A stretch of DNA of 5,695 nt, from positions 1 to 5,695 of the forward strand of contig JAKBCJ010000322.1 of NCBI GenBank assembly GCA_021807975.1, in the 5' to 3' direction. Both the position numbers and the translations under genes were made by a program. Of the stretch, positions 1 to 5,399 are shown piece after piece. The stretch is from Pseudomonadota bacterium (GTDB lineage: Bacteria; Pseudomonadota; Alphaproteobacteria; Acetobacterales; Acetobacteraceae). A model generated the notes under the pieces. That model saw only the letters and a list, made by a program, of their open reading frames with translations. It had not been told where the DNA came from and ran no database searches. How positions within the stretch are numbered: the stretch's first letter is position 1; the number at the start of each line of letters is the position of its first letter.

Positions 1-589
1 AGCTGGCGCGGGCGAACCCGTCGATGGACACCTGCGTGTTGTGCATCGCCATCGTGACGCCGCCGCCGTCCTTGAAGTCATGCACTTCCAGCGTCTGCAT
101 CGGGCCGCCATCGGCCGGCTGGTAGGATATCGTCACCTTGCCCGGGCCCGGGACCTTCATTTCCGTGGCGCGATAGATGTCGCCATAGGCATGGCGGCCG
201 ATAACGATTGGCTGGGTCCAGTGCGGCACCAGACGCGGCACGTTCTTGCAGATGATCGGCTCCCGGAAGATGGTGCCGTCCAGGATGTTGCGCAGGGTGC
301 CGTTGGGGCTGCGATACATGCGCTTCAGCCCGAATTCGGTAACGCGCGCCTCATCGGGGGTGATCGTCGCGCATTTCACGCCGACGCCATACCGGGCGAT
401 CGCGTGCGCCGCATCGACGGTGACCTGGTCGTCGGTCTGGTCGCGGTATTCGATCCCCAGATCGTAGTACTTCAGGTCGATATCCAGGTACGGCAGGATC
501 AACTTGTCCTTAATGAATCCCCAGATAATCCGGGTCATCTCATCCCCGTCCAACTCGACAACCGGGGTTTTGACCTTAATTTTTGCCAT
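1..589 (-). CDS. icd: NADP-dependent isocitrate dehydrogenase, N-terminal part (3' end outside window)
   Basis: The enzyme oxidatively decarboxylates isocitrate to 2-oxoglutarate in the cytosolic TCA cycle, producing NADPH. The 196 visible residues run without a stop to the window edge; family members are about 405 residues, so roughly half is present. The sequence follows the eukaryote-like dimeric subfamily closely, and residue numbers coincide with human IDH1. The isocitrate-binding set is visible: Thr77 in TITPDE, Ser94 and Asn96 in RSPNGT, Arg100, Arg109 in FRE, Arg132 in IGRHAYGD, and Tyr139. The conserved PGPGK and GGGVAM stretches follow. Two ATG codons are adjacent (590-592 and 587-589 on the minus strand). 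I chose the second because it gives the usual MAKIKVKTP N-terminus and a better distance from the GAGGA ribosome binding site. It is transcribed divergently from the sensor gene. No broken or missing catalytic residue is seen in the visible half. Confidence 0.97.
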   Translation of the reverse strand, partial: MAKIKVKTPVVELDGDEMTRIIWGFIKDKLILPYLDIDLKYYDLGIEYRDQTDDQVTVDAAHAIARYGVGVKCATITPDEARVTEFGLKRMYRSPNGTLRNILDGTIFREPIICKNVPRLVPHWTQPIVIGRHAYGDIYRATEMKVPGPGKVTISYQPADGGPMQTLEVHDFKDGGGVTMAMHNTQVSIDGFARAS

Positions 590-924
590 CATATCCTCGT
601 GGGCGGAACACCGCGTGGGCCAACAGGGGGGCGTCGCCGGTTCCCCGGTCTGCCAAGTCACACGTAATAATCGCACCGCGCGCCGGCCAGGGCAAGCCGG
701 GGTGGGCGGCGCGCGTCATTGCGCCGGCCGGCGGGCCGGACCTGCGCCCCGGCCAAAGCATGCCCGCTTCTGCTAAGTAATTCCGTATATTACCGGCGTA
801 TGTTCAGGCGAAAATCGTGCGGCAAGGAAGCATTATCGTTGTGTTGACGGTCCTTTTGCGGCTAGGAACCTACGCTACGGGGATCGCTCGCCGCGGTCCT
901 CCCCCGACTTAATTCGCCTGGACC
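590..924. other. Divergent intergenic region between icd and the sensor gene
   Basis: This 335-base stretch separates two divergent genes and must hold both promoters; I see no convincing gene in it. Two A/T-richer islands stand out in GC-rich DNA. One is at 661-671 and reads TTATTA on the minus strand, a possible -10 for icd with only a poor -35 (TTGCCC, 19 bases away). The other is around 775-815. On the plus strand TTGACG at 844-849 is a fair -35 for the sensor gene, but no good -10 follows at 16-18 bases. An 8-bp inverted repeat (CGCGCGCC at 677-684, GGCGCGCG at 708-715) and a 10-bp GC palindrome (723-732) are present, but at this base composition they may mean nothing. No ribosome binding site precedes the ATG at 925. 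Promoter positions are weak guesses. Confidence 0.5.
594..598 (-). promoter_or_regulatory. Ribosome binding site of icd
   Basis: Read on the minus strand, GAGGA lies four bases before the ATG at 587-589 and only one base before the tandem ATG at 590-592. The spacing decides in favour of the second ATG as the start of icd. Confidence 0.7.
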
Positions 925-3900
925 ATGAAACCGGACAAGCACTTCGTTACCGCCGCGGTGGTCCTGTTTGCTGCCGCCTGTCTGATCGTGCTGACCTGGG
1001 TCGGTACGGCGCGGGAAATTCGCGTGCAAAGGGCCGAAACCATCACCCGGGTCACCGCGACCCTGTCCAACCAGGCGTTGACAGCGGCCGAACAAATTGA
1101 CCGGCAGATCCTGGCTATCGACCAGACGCTTCGTGCTCTGGTCGATGGCTGGGAAGCCAATCCCCGGGCGTTCGATCTGGAGGCCGCCCGGGTCAGGTCA
1201 GTGGTGCTGACCGGCCTGAGCCGCGACATGGTGATGACCGACGAGACGGGGGTTATCCGTCAGTCCTCGGTCGTGGAAGCGATCGGCCAGAATGCCGCCG
1301 GCCTGGACTACTTCCGCGCGCTGGCGCAGGCACCGGACGCGGGGGACGGCCTTTATATCGGCCCTGCCGCGATCGACGGCATTATGCGCCAGTGGCACAT
1401 GAACCTGGCCCGGGCGATGCATTACCCCGACGGTTCGTTCGCCGGGGTCATCGACACCGACTACCGGATCGCCGCGATCACCGGCGTACTGACGCAAATC
1501 GACCTCGGTTCGAACGGCTTCGCCGCGCTGGCGGGGTTGGAAGACGGCAAACTGCGCGGTGCGGTCAGCGCCTCGACGGTCGATCCCGATACGGCTATCG
1601 GCGACACCCCCATGTTCGCCGCCATTAAAACCAGCGACAGCGGCATCTGGACGGGTCCATCCGCCAGTGACGCCATTCGCCGGATTCATGCGTTCCGCCG
1701 CCTGCCCGGCCGCAAGCTGGCGGTCGTCGTGGGCATGGACGAGGAACAGGCACTGCGGCCCGCCGACGCATACCGCCGTCAGGCCTGGACGATGGCAGGC
1801 GCCATCATCGGCCTGCTGACACTGCTCGCCCTGGCGTTGGTCCAGGTTATCCGCATGATCCGCCGGCAGGATATCGCCGCGGCGGACTATCGTGCCAGCC
1901 TCGCCGCCGCCAACGCCCAGTTCGAATTTGCCCGGGCGTTGGCGGCGGCGAAAACCGAGCAGCTGGATACAACGCTGTCGGGGATGACAGACGGCGTTTC
2001 CATCCTCGACGCGCATCTGTGTCTGGTTGAATGGAATGCCCGGTTCGCGCAGATCGCCGGTGTCCCGGAAGACATCCTGCGCGTGGGCCTGCCCGTCGAA
2101 GAGATTTTGAGGGCCCAGATCCGCACCGGGCAGTTCGGTGCTGTGCGCGACCCGGAAGCTGAGGTGGAACGCCGCGTCGCCCGCATGCGCAAGGTCCGCC
2201 CGGGGGTGATCCAAAGGCCGCGCCCGGATGGGCGGACGCTGGAATTGCGGCGCAACCCGCTGCCGGATGGGGGTTTTGTCACCATCTACGCCGACGTCAC
2301 GGAGCGCAAGCGGACCGAAGATGCGCTGAACAAGGCGGAAGCGGCCCTGGACCACGCGAACCGCGAAAAACTCAGCTTCGCGGCGATGGTCCGCCATGTA
2401 ATCGAAAAACGCCTGACTCCGCTGCTGGATGTGATCCAAGCCCTGGTTGGCGCCGTAAATACAGACCTGCCGCAACCGACGGCTGATTTGGCCGTAAAAT
2501 CGAGCAGGGCCTTAAAGGACGCTTTGAGCGAAATCGAGATTTGGACGATGATGGAAGCCGGGACATTGCCGATCCGCCCATGCCCGCTCGAACTGCGCCC
2601 CTTGCTGGAAAACTGCATTCGGGAATTTGGCGCGAACGGCGCTGTCCGGCCCGGTCTTTCGGTGGCCGCCGATACACCCGCCCGGGTGCTGGCAGACCCC
2701 ACCCGCCTGAGGCAACTTTTGCTGGCGATGCTGGCCAGCGTGGTCAGATCCGGGCAGCCAAATGCAGTTTGGATCACTGCCGAACCGGGGCGCAACGGCA
2801 ACGAGGGTGTCCGGCTGTCGGTGCGCGACGATGGACCGGAGACCGACCCGGTTGCGCGGGCAGCAGTGTTTCTGCCGCCCGGACATGCGGGGCGTCCGGA
2901 CGATGCGGATGCGTCCACGATGGACCTGTCGATTTGCCGTGGCCTGATTACCCTGATGGGCGGCGCGATTGGCTGCGATACAGCCGGCTATCGGGATGGG
3001 CATGGCGAAAACATCCTCTGGGTCTCCTTACCGCCAACCGCGATCCCTGTCCGCATGGACGCCGGACACGGTTCGGGCACGCGGGACACCGGCTTCGGAA
3101 GCGGCGATCTTCCCTCTGGCGGGATGGAAGCAATCGGCGAACCGCCGCGGCGCAAACCGCCGCGCACACGCATCCTGCTGATGGAACCCCCGGACGGTGA
3201 TCCGCTGGCATCGGCCGCCCTGATGCGGCGCCAGGGCCATCATGTGGATACCGCTCCCAGCGCCGCGGCGGCGATACAGGTGATGAAAGCGGCACCTTAT
3301 GACCTTGTCATCATGACCGCGGCAGCGGGCCAAGGCGACCTCCTGGAAACCGCCGAAAGCGTCCGGCAGCTTCCTGAACCCGCTTGCTCCACCCCGCTCA
3401 TCACACTGACCCCCCGGTCAGCTATCGACGACGAAGCCGATGCGGCGGCCGCCACCGGCATGGACGGGGTGCTCGGCCAGCCGTTTTCCAACGACGAACT
3501 GACGGACGTGTTACAGCGATTCGTCTGGGCGGTGCCGCCCGAATTCCATCCCGGTGCCGTTGTAGCGGCACCCGAACAGGCGTTTCCCGCTGCGCTGTCC
3601 GCCGAACGGATCGGCGAGTTGCGCAGCAACCTGCCGGACGAGATTTTCAACAATCTCATTACCGAATGCCTGGTGGACATGGACCACCGGCTTCCAGCAC
3701 TGCGGCGCGCCCTGGTCGCCCGGGCACCCGGCGCGATCGCCGCCCACGCCCATGCCATGTTGGGTATGGCCGCGGGCTATGGCATGGTTGGACTGGAATC
3801 CCGGCTGCGGCTGGTGATGAACGCCTGCCGGGAGGGAGATATCTCGACGCTCGATACAACCATCGTAACCGACATAGAAAGCGATTTCGAGGCGGCTGCC

Positions 3901-3939
3901 GACGGCCTCCGGCACATCCTGCGACACGAGCCGACCTGA
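925..3939 (+). CDS. Membrane-bound hybrid histidine kinase-like sensor with degenerate catalytic domains (TM-Cache-TM-PAS-DHp-HATPase-receiver-HPt)
   Basis: The 1004-residue product has a hybrid sensor kinase layout. TM1 is about residues 8-27. A Cache-like periplasmic domain (about 35-275) carries LDYFRALAQ near 127 and HYPDGSFAGVID near 166. TM2 is about 286-309, followed by an Ala-rich helix (315-345) and a PAS domain (345-460) ending in ADVTERKR. A DHp-like helical pair spans about 475-545, an HATPase-like domain 550-703, a Gly/Pro/Arg linker 704-746, a receiver-like domain 748-868 and an HPt 890-1000. Key residues are lost. The H-box reads RHVIEKRLTP, so Glu494 stands where TP-anchoring places the His. 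N-box Asn is Ser605. The G2 glycines are Thr665 and Asp667. The receiver acidic pair is Pro755-Pro756, its phospho-Asp is Thr798 and its Lys is Gln852. HPt His943 remains, though the usual HxxKG Lys is Leu946. The start is forced: an in-frame TAA lies at 910-912 and 925 is the first ATG. There is no Shine-Dalgarno sequence. The frame is intact, so this is not simple decay. Domain boundaries are judged by eye. Confidence 0.93.
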   Translation: MKPDKHFVTAAVVLFAAACLIVLTWVGTAREIRVQRAETITRVTATLSNQALTAAEQIDRQILAIDQTLRALVDGWEANPRAFDLEAARVRSVVLTGLSRDMVMTDETGVIRQSSVVEAIGQNAAGLDYFRALAQAPDAGDGLYIGPAAIDGIMRQWHMNLARAMHYPDGSFAGVIDTDYRIAAITGVLTQIDLGSNGFAALAGLEDGKLRGAVSASTVDPDTAIGDTPMFAAIKTSDSGIWTGPSASDAIRRIHAFRRLPGRKLAVVVGMDEEQALRPADAYRRQAWTMAGAIIGLLTLLALALVQVIRMIRRQDIAAADYRASLAAANAQFEFARALAAAKTEQLDTTLSGMTDGVSILDAHLCLVEWNARFAQIAGVPEDILRVGLPVEEILRAQIRTGQFGAVRDPEAEVERRVARMRKVRPGVIQRPRPDGRTLELRRNPLPDGGFVTIYADVTERKRTEDALNKAEAALDHANREKLSFAAMVRHVIEKRLTPLLDVIQALVGAVNTDLPQPTADLAVKSSRALKDALSEIEIWTMMEAGTLPIRPCPLELRPLLENCIREFGANGAVRPGLSVAADTPARVLADPTRLRQLLLAMLASVVRSGQPNAVWITAEPGRNGNEGVRLSVRDDGPETDPVARAAVFLPPGHAGRPDDADASTMDLSICRGLITLMGGAIGCDTAGYRDGHGENILWVSLPPTAIPVRMDAGHGSGTRDTGFGSGDLPSGGMEAIGEPPRRKPPRTRILLMEPPDGDPLASAALMRRQGHHVDTAPSAAAAIQVMKAAPYDLVIMTAAAGQGDLLETAESVRQLPEPACSTPLITLTPRSAIDDEADAAAATGMDGVLGQPFSNDELTDVLQRFVWAVPPEFHPGAVVAAPEQAFPAALSAERIGELRSNLPDEIFNNLITECLVDMDHRLPALRRALVARAPGAIAAHAHAMLGMAAGYGMVGLESRLRLVMNACREGDISTLDTTIVTDIESDFEAAADGLRHILRHEPT

Positions 3940-3965
3940 TGCGGCCCGAAAATTTTGGCTCCGCG

Positions 3966-3981
3966 TTAATGGTTTCTTAAC
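3966..3981 (+). promoter_or_regulatory. CtrA binding site, perfect TTAA-N7-TTAAC
   Basis: TTAATGGTTTCTTAAC matches the full consensus of the alphaproteobacterial cell-cycle and motility regulator CtrA exactly. It lies 26 bases after the sensor gene stop and 23 bases before the ATG of the next small gene, where a -35-region activator would sit. A possible -10 element, TAGTCT at 3993-3998, follows. Its A/T-rich character stands out from its surroundings. CtrA itself is not encoded here, so binding is inferred from the motif alone. Confidence 0.6.
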
Positions 3982-4004
3982 CTTCGGCTTCTAGTCTTTC
4001 CAAC

Positions 4005-4253
4005 ATGCTTTCACCCGCGACATTCATTGGCATCGCGAACGCCACGGCACCGGCCCGGCCGCCGGCCGGCCAGCCCACCACGCAGCCGGCCAGCCCGCTC
4101 GTGCAACCCGTCCGGGCGCTGGGCATTCAGCCGCTTGGCGCACCATCCGGCCCGGCGGGCGGGGCGAAACCGCCCGCGACGGCTTCGCCCAATCCGCCGG
4201 CCCCGCCGCCGCGTAACCTGCCGCGGGGATCGCTGCTCGATCTCAGCGTATAG
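4005..4253 (+). CDS. Small Pro/Ala-rich protein of unknown function, putatively CtrA-controlled
   Basis: The 82-residue product is not recognised. It opens with a short hydrophobic stretch (MLSPATFIGIANAT), too short and broken for a clear signal peptide or membrane helix. A disordered-looking middle follows, rich in Pro (20 of 82 residues) and Ala (14 of 82), with VRALGIQPLG near residues 36-45. It ends in an ordered-looking tail, LPRGSLLDLSV. Ordered ends around a low-complexity linker suggest a short binding peptide at the C-terminus; that is inference. No Shine-Dalgarno sequence precedes the ATG. If the -10 is TAGTCT at 3993-3998, the transcript would start at or next to the ATG, so it may be leaderless. 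The perfect CtrA box just upstream is the best argument that this is a real gene, because GC-rich DNA makes spurious open frames of this length common. It ends 64 bases before the Nudix gene and could share its transcript. Confidence 0.65.
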   Translation: MLSPATFIGIANATAPARPPAGQPTTQPASPLVQPVRALGIQPLGAPSGPAGGAKPPATASPNPPAPPPRNLPRGSLLDLSV

Positions 4254-4257
4254 TGCG

Positions 4258-4282
4258 ATCCGCACATACACCGAATCCGCAC
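4258..4282. repeat. Direct repeat ATCCGCAC x2, 17 bases start to start
   Basis: ATCCGCAC occurs at 4258-4265 and 4275-4282, between the small Pro/Ala-rich gene and the Nudix gene. The first copy also forms a five-base hairpin with the preceding GTGCG (4253-4257), immediately after the TAG stop. A third copy occurs at 5501-5508. The spacing could suit a regulator binding one face of the helix, but chance is a serious alternative for an 8-mer. Confidence 0.3.
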
Positions 4283-4317
4283 TTGATCCCTGCCGGCGGA
4301 CAGGTCACGCTTGACCC

Positions 4318-4878
4318 ATGAAATCCTTCGTTCGCCAAGTCCCCGACGGCGATAACCGCGAGCGCTCGGTCTGCGGCGATTGCGGCTATGTCGCCTATGA
4401 AAACCCCAAGGTCGTCGTCGGTTCGGTCGTAGTGTCCGAAGGCCGCGTTCTGATGTGCCGCCGAGCGATCGAACCCCGGCGGGGTTTCTGGACATTGCCC
4501 GCCGGCTACATGGAACTGGGCGAAACCCTGGAGGAAGGGGCAGCGCGCGAGGCGTTGGAAGAAGCCGAAGCAGACATCGCGATCGACGGCATTCTGGGCG
4601 TATTCAGCATTGCACGCATCGGCCAGGTTCAGGTGATCTTCCTGGCCCGGTTCGGCGGCGATGGCTCGCCGGTGTTCGGTCCCGGGGAGGAAAGTCTGGA
4701 AGTCCGCCTGTTCGCGCCCGAAGAAATCCCCCGGGCGGAGATCGCATTCCCGTCGGTCCATTGGGCGCTCGATGCGTGGCTCCTATCGAAGGGCAGCCCG
4801 CTTGGACGACCGGCGTGCAACCCGCCCGACGATGTCCGGGGTGTTCACCGGATGCCGCCGGAAGCACCCGCTGCGTGA
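4318..4878 (+). CDS. Nudix hydrolase (half zinc-ribbon, FAD/ADP-ribose pyrophosphatase-like)
   Basis: This 186-residue enzyme should hydrolyse a nucleoside diphosphate linked to another moiety, with Mg2+ or Mn2+. The Nudix box is complete in its catalytic part: Gly63, Glu69, Arg77-Glu78 and Glu81-Glu82. Glu84 occupies the position usually held by Gly, a substitution I associate with this subfamily. The N-terminus (PDGDNRERSVCGDCG, then YENPKVVVG) matches the second half of the Nudix-associated zinc ribbon (Nudix_N_2 type), with Cys19 and Cys22. The usual first CxxC pair is absent, and the start cannot move upstream because TGA at 4312-4314 is in frame. Downstream motifs RRAIEPRRGFWTLPAGYME, GEESLEVRLFAPEEIP and AFPSVHWAL resemble plant NUDX23-type FAD pyrophosphatases as I remember them; the substrate is not settled by sequence. 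The last 28 residues (159-186) are a low-complexity tail that looks dispensable. The ribosome binding site is weak. An intrinsic terminator follows 45 bases after the stop. Confidence 0.93.
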   Translation: MKSFVRQVPDGDNRERSVCGDCGYVAYENPKVVVGSVVVSEGRVLMCRRAIEPRRGFWTLPAGYMELGETLEEGAAREALEEAEADIAIDGILGVFSIARIGQVQVIFLARFGGDGSPVFGPGEESLEVRLFAPEEIPRAEIAFPSVHWALDAWLLSKGSPLGRPACNPPDDVRGVHRMPPEAPAA

Positions 4879-4922
4879 ACCCTGTCTGTACCGGCGGCGA
4901 CAGCGGCCAAGCCGCGGGGTTT

Positions 4923-4945
4923 GCCGGCCTCGGCCGGCTTTTTTT
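4923..4945 (+). terminator. Intrinsic terminator after the Nudix gene
   Basis: GCCGGCC and GGCCGGC are separated by two bases, giving at least a six-base-pair GC stem with a CTCG loop, followed directly by seven T residues (4939-4945). A smaller hairpin (GCGGC at 4903-4907, GCCGC at 4911-4915) precedes it. The form is that of a Rho-independent terminator for transcription coming from the Nudix gene, and it separates that unit from the small gene at 5058. Confidence 0.88.
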
Positions 4946-4974
4946 GCATAAAACCGCAATTTGGAACCCTGGCG

Positions 4975-4990
4975 TTAACCATTTGTTCAC
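4975..4990 (+). promoter_or_regulatory. CtrA-like site, one mismatch (TTAA-N7-TTCAC)
   Basis: TTAACCATTTGTTCAC has the two half-sites at exact N7 spacing, with a single mismatch (C for A) in the second half. It lies just after the terminator, 67 bases before the ATG at 5058, a reasonable place for a promoter-proximal activator or repressor site. No clear -10 hexamer is seen. Its credibility comes partly from the perfect site 1 kb upstream. Confidence 0.42.
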
Positions 4991-5045
4991 TCATCGCGGC
5001 GTAAATCTGTCGCCGTCCCGGATTTGCGCCGGGCATCGCCAGTGC

Positions 5046-5051
5046 AAGGAG
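5046..5051 (+). promoter_or_regulatory. Strong ribosome binding site AAGGAG
   Basis: AAGGAG lies six bases before the ATG at 5058. It fixes that ATG as the start even though the same reading frame stays open far upstream, through the Nudix gene. Confidence 0.82.
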
Positions 5052-5057
5052 ATCGCG

Positions 5058-5339
5058 ATGCGGAAAATCAGTCAAACCAGGTTCGCGCGGAAGGAACGGG
5101 ACACTCCGGCCGATACGCGCGAGGAGCATGGTCCCCGGGGCGTTCGCGGGGCCACGATCACGTCCTGGCGCGACTCTCCGGAAATCGACCTGACGTCGCT
5201 GTTTGCGTCCCACCGGGCTGGCGCCAGTCTTGCCGGTTCGGCCAGCGGCGGGGTATCCCATGACACGATGGCGCTGTCCGATGGAACCGAGATTGGGTTC
5301 GCGGCGCTTTCCGATTTCACCCGGGTGTTGTCATTGTAA
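5058..5339 (+). CDS. Small protein of unknown function (93 aa)
   Basis: I do not recognise this protein. The 93 residues fall into a very basic, charged N-terminal third (MRKISQTRFARKERD, then further Arg and Glu), a middle with WRDSPEIDLTSLFASH around 37-52, a Gly/Ser/Ala hinge (54-67), and a C-terminal segment DTMALSDGTEIGFAAL (69-84). That segment faintly resembles the DTxxLxDGTxIxF strand repeats near the ends of RTX-type secreted proteins, but there are no glycine-rich calcium nonapeptides, so the likeness is weak. There is no signal peptide, membrane helix or cysteine. An excellent ribosome binding site, its own promoter region after a terminator and a near-match CtrA box support a genuine single gene. 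The frame also stays open upstream to 4455, but that part is antisense-free noise across the Nudix gene and terminator. An inverted repeat begins immediately after the TAA stop. Confidence 0.72.
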   Translation: MRKISQTRFARKERDTPADTREEHGPRGVRGATITSWRDSPEIDLTSLFASHRAGASLAGSASGGVSHDTMALSDGTEIGFAALSDFTRVLSL

Positions 5340-5399
5340 CAACGGTAAGGGTCCTGGCGGCCTGGCGGTGAAAGGCACGCCATGCCGGGATTACCGTTG
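5340..5399. repeat. 9-bp inverted repeat enclosing a tandem octamer
   Basis: CAACGGTAA (5340-5348) starts on the base after the stop codon of the 93-residue gene, and its exact reverse complement TTACCGTTG lies at 5391-5399. The 42 bases between contain CCTGGCGG twice in tandem (5353-5368) and a smaller possible stem (TGGCG at 5363-5367, CGCCA at 5378-5382). RNA from this stretch could fold into a branched hairpin. There is no T tract, so it is not a standard intrinsic terminator. It may be a 3' stabilising structure, a protein-binding site, or chance. Confidence 0.45.

Noticed and set aside
41..667. Plus-strand open frame of 208 codons at the left edge
   Set aside because: It is antisense to icd, whose minus-strand translation matches the known family residue by residue.
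865..890. GGAAC at 865-869 as a general-stress (EcfG-type) -35 element for the sensor gene
   Set aside because: No GTT-type -10 follows at 16-17 bases, so only half of the motif is present.
1198..2475. Long open frame (425 codons) on the minus strand opposite the sensor gene
   Set aside because: It is a mirror frame of a GC-rich gene: no ribosome binding site, no recognisable motif, and the plus strand here encodes clear TM, Cache and PAS signatures.
3941..3964. Imperfect palindrome around AAAATTTT after the sensor stop as a terminator
   Set aside because: The GCGG/CCGC arms are interrupted by mismatches and no T tract follows.
4455..5057. Upstream in-frame extension of the 93-residue gene, giving a 294-residue open frame
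   Set aside because: It runs out of frame through the Nudix gene and across the intrinsic terminator with Arg/Gly-rich noise; the strong ribosome binding site at 5046-5051 marks the true start.
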